From Stomatobaculum sp. (GTDB lineage: Bacteria > Bacillota_A > Clostridia > Lachnospirales > Lachnospiraceae), in contig JAFSYO010000136.1 in NCBI GenBank assembly GCA_017449925.1, positions 1-41,658 on the forward strand: a stretch of 41,658 nucleotides of DNA, in the 5' to 3' direction. Positions 15,852 through 23,683 of this stretch are shown here, in pieces. The stretch's first letter is position 1. Every line of letters begins with the position of its first letter. The notes under the pieces were generated by a model. It was not told the DNA's origin. It worked only from the letters and a program-made list of their open reading frames with translations, and ran no database searches. The position numbers were made by a program, and so were the translations under genes.

Positions 15852-18800
15852 TTATTCCGTTTCTTCTTCGTCTTTTCTGTCGTCTTTTTCGTCTTCTTTT
15901 ATCCTGTTCGCTTCAAGCTGCTTCTGGAATTCCTCCGCGAGACACCGGTACAGAATATCGCTGTCGATGGGTTTCGTGATCACCTGCTGCATGCCTGCTT
16001 TCAGGATCCGCTCCTCCACGTCCGCCGTGACGTCCGCCGTCAGGGCGATGACCGGAATACTGCCTGCGTCCTCCTGAAGCGACTCCCGGATCTCCCGGGC
16101 CGCCTCCAGACCGTTCTTGGACGGCATCATCAGATCCATCAGGACCGCCTGGTAGTAGTAGGGGCCGTGGGCGCGGAACAGCTCCACCGCTTCTTCTCCG
16201 TCCCTCGCAAGCTCCGCCCGGATGCCCTTCAGGTGCAGGAACTTCATGATGACTTCCGCGTTGATGCGGTTGTCCTCCGCGAGGAGGATGTTCTTTCCGT
16301 AGAGGAGCCGGTCCTCATAGGTGGCTCTCTTCTGCTGCCTGAGAAGTACCTGTTCGTCCGTCGCCAGCTCGTACTGCAGCGAAATTATGAACTCTGTTCC
16401 CTGCCCGATCCTGCTCCTGCAGCGGATGCGGCCGCCCAGCATATCGAGAAGATTCTTGCAGATGTACAGTCCGAGTCCGGTACCTTCCCGGCTTCCGTTC
16501 TCCTGCTCCTCCTGTTCAAAGGGCAGGAACATCCGCTTCTGGAAATCCTCGCTGATCCCGATGCCGTCGTCCCGGATCACATAAGTGTGCACGGCCCTTC
16601 CGCCGTCGTAAACGACCGCGGTATCCATGGTCACGTGTCCGCCTTCCGGCGTGTACTTGATGCTGTTGGAGAGTACGTTCAGGAGGATCCGCTCCACATG
16701 CGGCACGTCCATCAGAACAAAGCGGTTCTCGGAATTCCGGATCGAGGAACTGAAGAGGATCCCCGCGGCCCGCGCCTGTTCTCTGATAATATTCGCGACA
16801 GCGTTCAGGACTTCTTCCTCCCTGACCACGCTGCTCACCGTCACCACTTTGCCGGAGTTGATGCGGCTGGTCTCCAGGATCTCCTCGATCAGCTGCAGCA
16901 TGTAGCTGGAGGAAGCGTGGATCTTCTCAAGGTTGTCCCGCAGCGGCTCCGGCACATCCTTCTCCTTCAGGCTCAGCTCCGTCAGTCCGGAGATCGCCGT
17001 CATGGGCGTCCTCATGTCGTGGGACATGTGGGAAAGGAACGTCTCCTTCTCCCTGCCGGAACGCACAGCCTCCCGCAGTGCCCTGGCCATCAGCTCGATC
17101 TGTTCCTGATCGTCCACCTGCTTCGTGGTATCCACGAAGGTCAGCACCAGGCCCTGGAGGACCTTCTTCCCGCTGGTATCCGTCGCCGTCTGTGCCTTAT
17201 AGGGGGCGATGCGGACAAGATAAGTCTTTCCGGCTTCCGAAGCGCACAGCTTCTCCACCGGTTCTTCCGTCTCCAGCACATCCCGGCACAGCTTGATAAG
17301 ATCTATGGTGGCGAAATTGTAGGCGATGTAGCGGAGGGAGCGCCCCACGTCCTGGTCCATGATATTGAACTCGCTGGAAATATACTCCGTAAATTTCCGG
17401 ATGTTCAGTTTCTTGTCCACCATAAGGACGCCCACCAGCGTCGTGGACAGGAAGTTCGCCATGTCGTCGTTCAGGCTGGCCAGCTCCGTCACCTTGGACT
17501 GGTACTCGGAGTTCACCGTATAGAGCTCTTCGTTGACCGACTGCAGTTCCTCGTTGGAGGACTGCAGTTCCTCGCTCTCGGTCAGAAGCTCTTCATTGGC
17601 AGCCTGCAGCTCCGCGTTCACCGACTCCAGCTCCGTCACTGTCTGGCGGAGACTGAACTTTGTGTTCCGGAGCTCCTGCTCCAGATCCGCGATCCTCTGG
17701 GACGCCGCCGTGTCGATGTTGTAGAGGCTCAGCCCTTCTGCCGCCGGGGCGTCGTCACGTTTCAGGAAGGATACCGCGATGTACCCTGTCTTCTGTCCCA
17801 GATGGTCCGTGATGGGATCCGCGACGATGGAGATATACTCCGGGACGTCCCCCAGCTGGACCGGGACTTTTTCGTATCCCGCGCGCTTCTCAGTGCTGCG
17901 GGCGTTCTGTAGCACTGTGGAGACCGGGATCTTCAGGTCGTTCCGGAGAAGGAGGAAAATATCCAGAGTCGCCATGCCCGCCGGGATCGAGAGGAAGCCG
18001 GTCAGGTCGCCGTAACTCCGCACCAGTTCATTGTCCTCGTCGATGACGACGCAGGCCGGCATCAGCGATTCCAGCACCGCCGTATTGAGGTCCGAAGGTC
18101 TGTGGAGGTTTTCCGGTTCCTCTTCCAGGTGCTGGAAGCTGATCGGTTCCATACTGCTCTCCACGTTCTGGATGCCGTAGTTGATGCGCTCATGCTCCGG
18201 CACCTTTCCCTCGGCATTGTGTATGAATATCTTTTCCGCGGCGCAGAACGTCCGGAATACGTCGTCATAGTCCACCACGGACTCGGAGCGTCCCAGGAAC
18301 AGGTATCCCATATCGTTCAGCGCCATGTGGAAAATGGCGAAGAGATTGCGCTGGAGAACGGACTGGAAGTAGATCAGCACGTTCCTGCAGCTGATGAGAT
18401 CCAGCTTTCCGAAGGGCGGGTCCTGGAAGATGTTGTGCTGGGCGAAGATGATCATCTTCCGGATGTCGTGATGGATCACGTATTTGTTTCCCTTGCGGGA
18501 GAAATACTTCGTGAGGCGCGTCAGGGAGACATCCTCCAGGATGCCGTCGCTGTAAGTGCCCCGGACCGCCGCCTCCACGGAATCAGAATCCAGATCCGTG
18601 GCAAAGATCTTCACCTCGCGGCGGATATTCAGTTCCTCCATCATCTCCGCGAAAAGGATCGCGATGGAATACGCTTCCTCGCCGGTGGAGCAGCCCGCCA
18701 CCCAGACGCGGATCTGGCGGTCCCTGGGGGAGCTTTCCACCAGCTTCCGGATCACCTGCTCCTTCAAAGTGTCAAAATAGTCCGGGTCACGGAAGAAGCT

Positions 18801-19631
18801 GGTCACGCCGATCAGCACTTCCTTCGCCAGGACCTTCGCCTCCTCCGGATTCCGGGTCAGGTAGGAAACATATTCCCGAAGGTTCCGGTTGTGGGTCACC
18901 ACCAGGCGGCGCTCGATCCTCCTCAGGATCGTCGTCTGCTTATAATAGGCGTAATTAATATTCGTGACATTTTTCAAGATCGAGAAAACCTGGGCCAGCA
19001 GGTCCTGGTCCGACGGGAGGAAATGAGAGCTGGCGTCAATGATGGAGGCGGCGATATGTTCCATCTCCTTCGCGATGGCGTCCGGATTCTGGACCAGGTC
19101 CGCCAGTCCCGTGGAAATGGCGTTCCGCGGCATACCGTCGAACTTCGCGGACTCCGGGGCCTGGACGATGATCACGCCGTTCTGCTCCTTGACGGAACGG
19201 ATGCCGTTGGTTCCGTCGGAGCCGGCGCCGGACAGGATCACCGCGATGGCGCGGTTCTGGTACGCCCTCGCCAGCGAACGGAAAAACACATCGATGGGAT
19301 GATTGATCCTCTTCGCGTCATACTCCTGGAGCCGCAGGATATCCTGTTCGATCTCCACGTTGTATTTCGGAGGGATCATGTAGATATGATTCCTCTCCAC
19401 CCGCATTCCGTCCCGGATCTCCGAGACCGGCATTCCGCTGTACTTCGCAAGGATATCGGCCACCAGGCTCTTGTGGTTCGGAGCCAGATGCTGGATGATC
19501 ACAAACGCCATCCCTGTATTGGACGGCAGAAATGTCAGAAACTGCTGCAGCGCTTCCAGTCCCCCGGCGGACGCGCCGATACCGACGACACAGTTCGGCT
19601 GTAGATTTCCGGACGCATTCTGTCTGTACAT
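15852..19631 (-). CDS. CheB-CheR-PAS-histidine kinase-receiver fusion protein
   Basis: This 1259-residue cytoplasmic signalling protein holds, in order: a CheB methylesterase domain (about 12-195; GASAGG with Ser21, QHL with His48, SGAGSDGTNG with Asp139); a CheR methyltransferase domain (about 205-470; SAM motif VAGCSTGEEAYS at 311-322); a PAS-like part (about 515-625); a coiled coil of repeated SNEELQ/VNEEL units (about 640-725); a PAS domain (about 726-840); a HisKA domain (FLSHMSHDMRTPM, His871); an HATPase (N-box Asn985/Asn989, DDGIGIS at 1021-1027, GTGLGL at 1050-1055); and a receiver (Asp1166, Thr1198, Lys1220). All catalytic residues are present. There is no receiver on the CheB part. 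No chemoreceptor or flagellar gene is in the window, so the signal and methylation target are unknown. Confidence 0.92.
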   Translation of the reverse strand: MYRQNASGNLQPNCVVGIGASAGGLEALQQFLTFLPSNTGMAFVIIQHLAPNHKSLVADILAKYSGMPVSEIRDGMRVERNHIYMIPPKYNVEIEQDILRLQEYDAKRINHPIDVFFRSLARAYQNRAIAVILSGAGSDGTNGIRSVKEQNGVIIVQAPESAKFDGMPRNAISTGLADLVQNPDAIAKEMEHIAASIIDASSHFLPSDQDLLAQVFSILKNVTNINYAYYKQTTILRRIERRLVVTHNRNLREYVSYLTRNPEEAKVLAKEVLIGVTSFFRDPDYFDTLKEQVIRKLVESSPRDRQIRVWVAGCSTGEEAYSIAILFAEMMEELNIRREVKIFATDLDSDSVEAAVRGTYSDGILEDVSLTRLTKYFSRKGNKYVIHHDIRKMIIFAQHNIFQDPPFGKLDLISCRNVLIYFQSVLQRNLFAIFHMALNDMGYLFLGRSESVVDYDDVFRTFCAAEKIFIHNAEGKVPEHERINYGIQNVESSMEPISFQHLEEEPENLHRPSDLNTAVLESLMPACVVIDEDNELVRSYGDLTGFLSIPAGMATLDIFLLLRNDLKIPVSTVLQNARSTEKRAGYEKVPVQLGDVPEYISIVADPITDHLGQKTGYIAVSFLKRDDAPAAEGLSLYNIDTAASQRIADLEQELRNTKFSLRQTVTELESVNAELQAANEELLTESEELQSSNEELQSVNEELYTVNSEYQSKVTELASLNDDMANFLSTTLVGVLMVDKKLNIRKFTEYISSEFNIMDQDVGRSLRYIAYNFATIDLIKLCRDVLETEEPVEKLCASEAGKTYLVRIAPYKAQTATDTSGKKVLQGLVLTFVDTTKQVDDQEQIELMARALREAVRSGREKETFLSHMSHDMRTPMTAISGLTELSLKEKDVPEPLRDNLEKIHASSSYMLQLIEEILETSRINSGKVVTVSSVVREEEVLNAVANIIREQARAAGILFSSSIRNSENRFVLMDVPHVERILLNVLSNSIKYTPEGGHVTMDTAVVYDGGRAVHTYVIRDDGIGISEDFQKRMFLPFEQEEQENGSREGTGLGLYICKNLLDMLGGRIRCRSRIGQGTEFIISLQYELATDEQVLLRQQKRATYEDRLLYGKNILLAEDNRINAEVIMKFLHLKGIRAELARDGEEAVELFRAHGPYYYQAVLMDLMMPSKNGLEAAREIRESLQEDAGSIPVIALTADVTADVEERILKAGMQQVITKPIDSDILYRCLAEEFQKQLEANRIKEDEKDDRKDEEETE

Positions 19632-19766
19632 GGTCAGAATCCCCCTTCTCCTTTATCTGTACCAATTGTAGTATTTTTTTTGCAAAAATGGAACGCATTC
19701 CGTATGGAAAAGCCTTTGTTTTTGGTTTATGATAGACGTACAACTTACTGATAGAAAGGAGAAATC
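19632..19766. promoter_or_regulatory. Divergent promoter region with interleaved GGAA/TTCC operator-like site
   Basis: This gap separates the hybrid kinase (-) from the pseudokinase-receiver gene (+). On + a TATGAT -10 box (19728-19733) has TGGAAA (19705-19710) 17 bases upstream. On - a TACAAT box (19668-19663) is the best -10; no good -35 is seen. At 19690-19709 the sequence GGAACGCATTCCGTATGGAA has three half-sites spaced by four bases in alternating orientation and overlaps the + strand -35. It is a plausible operator for both genes. Confidence 0.45.
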
Positions 19767-21356
19767 ATGCTCTCCGATGAAAAAGAACAGCTTTTGTCTT
19801 CCCTGATTTCACATGAGTATCATACGGTCGTTGTGATCTGTCCGCCGGAGGGGACTGCCAGGACCATCCACGCGGTGCGCCCACTTCTGAAAAGGACGCT
19901 GAATACCGTCTTTGATTACGACCGGGTCGTCACGAACTTTATCCTGGAGGTTTCGTCCGACGTCAATCCCAGGGATCTCGCGGAGTCCATGAAGATCTCC
20001 CGCATTGAAAAGGAGCTGCAGCAGAAAGACATTCTGAAGATCCACTTTTCCGTGCGCGGGGCAGAAGGCTACCAGTTCCACGAAGCGTCTTATTTCCGGA
20101 TGGGCGAAGACCATGTCGTCCTGACGATCCGCGAGATCACGGACGCGTTCCGGAACGTCTCAGAAAGTGTCAGTCAGTTGGAAAAAGCCCTTCATTCCGC
20201 CGAACAGGAATCCGCCCGGAGGAATTCTTTCCTGAACCTGATGAGCCGCACCATCCGCTCCCCTCTGTATTCCATCATGGGCCTCACCTATATCGCCAGC
20301 CAGTCCAAAAACGGACCCCTGGACCGGGAGGACTATCTCCACAAGATCTCCATGTCCGGATCTTATATGAACGAGTCCATCGAAGATATTCTGGAGCTCC
20401 GCAGGATCGCCACGGAAGAGATCCGGCTGTACCCGGAACCCGTCGCCCTGAACCGGGTGCTCTCCGACGTGCTGCACGCCGTATCTCCCATCGCCCAGGG
20501 CAAGGACCTTCTGCTCACCGCGGATGCTTCCGGCGTAAAGACCCGCGGCTTCCTGGCAGACAAACAGTGTCTCCGCCAGATCCTTCAGAAGCTGATCCGC
20601 TGCGCCATCTCCTACACGGGCGACGGCGGCTGCATCCAGCTGAACGTCCAGGAGCTCTTCTGCTCCAGGAATATGGTGACCATGGAGTTCTCGGTGGAAA
20701 GCCGGGGCGTCATCCTGGACAAAGAGCGGATCACTTCCCTGTTCCGCCCCTACAACTTCCTCCGGGACACGCTGAACGACGAGATTTCGGACGTCGATAT
20801 CACCCTGATGATCCTGAAGAAATATCTTCAGGTCATGAACGCGGACTCGATGACGGCGGAGTCTGTGGAGGGAAAAGGGACCCGTCTCTCCGTCACCCTG
20901 AATTTTTACCGGGAAGAAAACGAGGCCGAAGACCTCTCCCGGAATCAGGAAACGCTCCCGGACCTTTCCGGGACCCGCTTCCTGGTGGTGGATGACAATA
21001 AGATCAGCCTGGAGATCGGAAAACGCCTCCTGCTGCCCCGCGGCGCCGAAGTAGTCACTGCGGAAAACGGCAAGGAAGCGCTGGATATTTACCGCAAAGC
21101 CAACGGCCGCTTTGACCTGATCTTCATGGATGTACTGATGCCTGTCATGGACGGTCTGGAGGCCACACGGGCGATCCGCTCCATGTCCAATATCCCCGGA
21201 TCCCTGGAGATTCCCATCGTAGCCATGACTGCGAACGCTTTCCGGAAGAATTTTGAAGAAAGCTTCCGCGCCGGCATGAACGCTCATCTTGTGAAGCCCA
21301 TCGAACCGGTGAACTTCTACAGTATCATCGCGGAACTCCTTCCCAAAAAGAACTGA
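19767..21356 (+). CDS. Pseudo-histidine kinase with intact C-terminal receiver domain
   Basis: This 529-residue protein has an N-terminal region of unknown type (about 1-130), a coiled coil (about 130-155), a kinase-like core (about 155-382) and a receiver (about 403-520). The core aligns with HisKA-HATPase but has lost its key residues: the H-box reads FLNLMSRTIRSPL, with Arg161 where His is required; the N-box reads LIRCAISYT without Asn; the G1 box Asp-x-Gly-x-Gly is replaced by ESRGVI; the glycine-rich G2 box is absent. The receiver is intact (Asp409-Asp410, phospho-acceptor Asp455 in FMDVLMPVMDG, Thr488, Lys510). It therefore cannot phosphorylate itself and probably takes phosphate from the HPt protein encoded opposite. 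The start follows AAAGGAG. Confidence 0.85.
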   Translation: MLSDEKEQLLSSLISHEYHTVVVICPPEGTARTIHAVRPLLKRTLNTVFDYDRVVTNFILEVSSDVNPRDLAESMKISRIEKELQQKDILKIHFSVRGAEGYQFHEASYFRMGEDHVVLTIREITDAFRNVSESVSQLEKALHSAEQESARRNSFLNLMSRTIRSPLYSIMGLTYIASQSKNGPLDREDYLHKISMSGSYMNESIEDILELRRIATEEIRLYPEPVALNRVLSDVLHAVSPIAQGKDLLLTADASGVKTRGFLADKQCLRQILQKLIRCAISYTGDGGCIQLNVQELFCSRNMVTMEFSVESRGVILDKERITSLFRPYNFLRDTLNDEISDVDITLMILKKYLQVMNADSMTAESVEGKGTRLSVTLNFYREENEAEDLSRNQETLPDLSGTRFLVVDDNKISLEIGKRLLLPRGAEVVTAENGKEALDIYRKANGRFDLIFMDVLMPVMDGLEATRAIRSMSNIPGSLEIPIVAMTANAFRKNFEESFRAGMNAHLVKPIEPVNFYSIIAELLPKKN

Positions 21357-21390
21357 AGAGCCGCCGCGAACCATCCGGAACGGCAAAAAT

Positions 21391-21430
21391 GAAAAGCCAT
21401 CGAGGAGAACCGTTTCCTCGATGGCTTTTC
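21391..21430. terminator. Bidirectional terminator between the receiver gene and tRNA-Pro
   Basis: A 16-bp perfect stem (21391-21406 with 21415-21430) with an 8-base loop has CTTTTC at the + end and CTTTTCATTTTT at the - end. It ends the + strand gene and the - strand tRNA. Confidence 0.88.
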
Positions 21431-21436
21431 ACTTCG

Positions 21437-21510
21437 TCGGGATGACAGGATTCGAACCTGCGGCATCCTGCTCCCAAAGCAGGCGCCCTACCGGGCTGGG
21501 CTACATCCCG
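21437..21510 (-). tRNA. tRNA-Pro (anticodon TGG)
   Basis: The minus strand folds as a cloverleaf: acceptor CGGGATG (21510-21504) with CATCCCG (21444-21438) and discriminator A (21437); anticodon stem CCTGC/GCAGG with loop TTTGGGA, anticodon TGG at 21476-21474; T-arm with GGTTCGAATCC. The 3' CCA is not encoded. No integrase or duplicated 3' end is nearby, so it shows no sign of use as an attachment site. Confidence 0.96.
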
Positions 21511-21521
21511 TGAACCACCTT

Positions 21522-21550
21522 ATTTTATACGAATTTTTCCTGCTTTGCAA
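21522..21550 (-). promoter_or_regulatory. Promoter of tRNA-Pro
   Basis: The minus strand has TTGCAA (21550-21545), a 17-base spacer and TAAAAT (21527-21522), placed 11 bases before the tRNA 5' end. Confidence 0.55.
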
Positions 21551-21560
21551 GTACAGTATA

Positions 21561-21569
21561 TGCTATACT
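21561..21569 (+). promoter_or_regulatory. Extended -10 promoter of the transglutaminase-like gene
   Basis: TGCTATACT contains an extended -10 element (TG one base before TATACT). No -35 at correct spacing is evident, as is allowed for extended -10 promoters. It lies about 40 bases before the start codon. Confidence 0.5.
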
Positions 21570-21611
21570 TTTTCCTGAAGAATGCGTATAAAACGACTCT
21601 GGAGGTATACC

Positions 21612-22448
21612 ATGAATTATTCCGGCAGACGCCGCAGTGCGGCAGTCCTTACTGCAATGATGACCCTGTTCGCCATCCTGTCCCCTTTGACAGGCCGGAC
21701 GACAGCATACGGCGCAGAGATCACGGGCAGGGGCCACAGTTCAGCTTCGATCACATCGCTCTCTGATTACGCGCTCTCGGTCTGTTCCCTGACGCCGCAT
21801 CCGGAATGGGACGTCTATGTGAAGGACTGTTTTGACAGTTATCAGAGTCTGGGGGACAGTGTATATCCTTCTTTTCTTACGGTGCGCCGCACCAGGGACG
21901 CGGAGGAGATCCTGCGGATCTCCCACTATATCAATAATGAGTTCGGCTTCGCCCGGGGTTGTTATGTGAGCGCCTACCGTCTGACTGGAGGCGGCTGTAC
22001 CCTGGGGTTCGACAGGATCAAAGGGAGGAGCGGCGTGCTGAAATCCTACCGCTTCGAGGCGGAGAGCATGAAACAGAAGGCAGCCGAACTGAAGGGCAGC
22101 ACGGAAACGGAGACCATGGAGAACATCTTCCGGTGGGTGAGGGAGACCTTCCCCCAGGCAGATATCAAAGAAGACGAAGATCCCCGGGATTATTATTACG
22201 GCTGGTTTTCAGGACATGCCCAGAACTGCAACGGGCGCGCGAAGATCATTTCCATGATGTCCCGGATGAACGGTGTGACTGCGCAGGTAGTGTTCGGTAC
22301 TTTCGCAGGGACGGACCACGCCTGGACAGAAGTTTACGCGGACGGAGTCCTCTGGTACTGTGACGCCTCCCTTCAGGATCAGCCTCTGACTGCCCTGCCG
22401 GAAAGCTATGAACGGGAAAAAGGATGGCCGGAGCTGAACCGCCCCTGA
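21612..22448 (+). CDS. Secreted transglutaminase-like protein
   Basis: I choose the ATG at 21612 because it follows GGAGGT (21601-21606); an ATG at 21582 lacks a site. The 278-residue product has a signal peptide (Arg-rich start, hydrophobic 10-27, cleavage near TAYGA at about 35) and a C-terminal transglutaminase/protease-like domain. The Cys-His-Asp triad is visible: Cys206 in NCNGRAKI, His236 in DHAWTEVY and Asp251 in WYCDAS. Bacterial members act on peptides or cross-link surface proteins. The N-terminal half (about 45-160) is not recognised. It lies between the tRNA-Pro promoter and a separate promoter for the next gene, so it is probably transcribed alone. Confidence 0.83.
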   Translation: MNYSGRRRSAAVLTAMMTLFAILSPLTGRTTAYGAEITGRGHSSASITSLSDYALSVCSLTPHPEWDVYVKDCFDSYQSLGDSVYPSFLTVRRTRDAEEILRISHYINNEFGFARGCYVSAYRLTGGGCTLGFDRIKGRSGVLKSYRFEAESMKQKAAELKGSTETETMENIFRWVRETFPQADIKEDEDPRDYYYGWFSGHAQNCNGRAKIISMMSRMNGVTAQVVFGTFAGTDHAWTEVYADGVLWYCDASLQDQPLTALPESYEREKGWPELNRP

Positions 22449-22463
22449 TTTCCTTCCAACCTC

Positions 22464-22492
22464 TTGAGTTGGCGAAAATATGCGTGTATAAT
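22464..22492 (+). promoter_or_regulatory. Promoter of the PRTase-fold gene
   Basis: TTGAGT (22464-22469), a 17-base spacer and a perfect TATAAT (22487-22492) form a strong sigma-A promoter 42 bases before the start codon. Confidence 0.82.
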
Positions 22493-22533
22493 GAATTTAG
22501 CACAATATTAATGCGGAAAAGGAGGGAAGCTTT

Positions 22534-23175
22534 ATGAATAATTTACCATATACAAAGACCTTCACTGCGGGATGTGACGCTCCGCTTAAGATCCAGCCCG
22601 GTCATTTTGCATCGAACCATGCGCACCTGAATTATTATTTCGATGTCACCACACTGAAGACCAGAAGCAGTGAAGCAAGGGATATCGCAAAAGCGATGGC
22701 ACTCCTTTATCTGAACGACATGGTCATCGATACAATCATCTGCATGGAAGGAACGGACGTGATCGGCGCCTATCTTGCCGAAGAGCTGAAGAGCTACGGC
22801 TTCCTTTCCACCAATGCGCATAAGACCATCTATGTGGTGCATCCTGAGTTCAATAATAACTCCCAGCTTATTTTCCGCGACAACCTGACGATGGAGATCC
22901 GCGGGAAAAATGTCATGATCCTCATGGCAATGGTCACCACCGGAAAGACCCTGAACAAAGCCATAGAGTGCGTACAGTACTATCAGGGCAACCTGACCGG
23001 CATTTCTTCTATTTTCAGCGCGAAGGAGGAGTACGAGGGATATCCCATTTTCTCAGTGTTCGGTCTGAAGGATGTTCCGGACTACGCCGGCTGGGATTAC
23101 CGTGAGTGCCCGCTCTGCAAGGCGGGAAAAAAGATCGACGCCCTGGTGAATGCGTACGGTTACGCGGCTCTTTAA
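22534..23175 (+). CDS. Phosphoribosyltransferase-fold protein (PyrE-like) with altered PRPP motif
   Basis: This 213-residue protein resembles orotate phosphoribosyltransferase-like proteins: a hood-like N-terminus (1-45), an alternating beta-alpha core, and the PRPP-loop region VMILMAMVTTGKT at 127-139. In active type I enzymes the middle of this motif has two acidic residues; here they are Met131 and Ala132, while the TTGKT phosphate loop remains. A CPLC pair (Cys192, Cys195) near the C-terminus may bind metal. It has a strong promoter of its own and a good ribosome-binding site (AGGAGG). It is probably cytoplasmic. It may be a ligand-binding relative rather than a working transferase. No other pyrimidine gene is close. 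Confidence 0.68.
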   Translation: MNNLPYTKTFTAGCDAPLKIQPGHFASNHAHLNYYFDVTTLKTRSSEARDIAKAMALLYLNDMVIDTIICMEGTDVIGAYLAEELKSYGFLSTNAHKTIYVVHPEFNNNSQLIFRDNLTMEIRGKNVMILMAMVTTGKTLNKAIECVQYYQGNLTGISSIFSAKEEYEGYPIFSVFGLKDVPDYAGWDYRECPLCKAGKKIDALVNAYGYAAL

Positions 23176-23244
23176 CAGTTTTGCCCCGGCCTTCCGCTGA
23201 GTGACCGGGAAGATTCAATATCTATACAGAAAAGAGGGATCGTT

Positions 23245-23601
23245 ATGAGGAAAACAATGAAAATGTTGCTTGTGTCTGCAGTTCTTTCCGCCGCCATGGC
23301 GACCACAGCTTTCGCAGCTGTCGGCTGGAGACAGGGTTCCAGCGGATGGTGGTATTCTCTGTCAGATAACGGAGATCAGTGGTGCCGCGCGGAAACAGGA
23401 AAGGTAAAGTGGTACTGGCTTGACGGAAACGGCGATGGTGTTTCTGAATGCTACTGCTTCAACGACGGCGGCTGGCTGTTCATGAACTGCACCACGCCCG
23501 ACGGATACCAGGTCAACGCAGACGGCAAATGGGTCGTGAACGGCGTCGTCCAGACAAAATCCGCTTACATCCACACCGGTTCCCATGCAGCACTTCCGTA
23601 A
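23245..23601 (+). CDS. Small secreted protein with wall-repeat module
   Basis: This 118-residue protein has a signal peptide (1-25, cleavage after AFA) and two aromatic repeat units: GWRQGSSGWWYSL at 27-39 and KWYWLDGNGDGVSECY at 55-70, typical of GW/choline-binding-type modules. Residues about 56-104 match residues about 52-101 of the SGNH esterase at 14439-15464 (shared WYWLD, GDG, SEC, DGKW/KGRW and G-VQ positions). It is short enough to be a free wall-binding peptide. The start follows AGAGGG. A GC-rich hairpin lies downstream. I cannot assign a specific function. Confidence 0.75.
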   Translation: MRKTMKMLLVSAVLSAAMATTAFAAVGWRQGSSGWWYSLSDNGDQWCRAETGKVKWYWLDGNGDGVSECYCFNDGGWLFMNCTTPDGYQVNADGKWVVNGVVQTKSAYIHTGSHAALP

Positions 23602-23637
23602 TTCCGGATAACGATATCTCAAAGCCGTAATTACAAC

Positions 23638-23669
23638 AGCGCCGGCTCCCTTCCGGGAGCCGGCGCTTT
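23638..23669. terminator. GC-rich hairpin between convergent genes
   Basis: A 13-bp perfect stem (23638-23650 with 23655-23667) with a TTCC loop is followed on + by only TTTG. It lies between convergent genes, so it probably terminates both, though the T-run is weak. Confidence 0.65.
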
Positions 23670-23683
23670 GCGTCTTATGATCT

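Noticed and set aside
16167..19604. Two long plus-strand frames (581 and 500 codons) opposite the CheB-CheR kinase
   Set aside because: They mirror conserved kinase, CheB and CheR domains, have no ribosome-binding sites and no family features.
15852..19631. Possibility that the CheB-CheR protein is part of a chemotaxis operon
   Set aside because: No cheA, cheW, cheY, receptor or flagellar gene lies in the window; neighbours are HPt and acetylation genes.
21437..21510. tRNA-Pro considered as an integration site for a mobile element
   Set aside because: There is no integrase, no repeat of the tRNA 3' end nearby and flanking genes look native.
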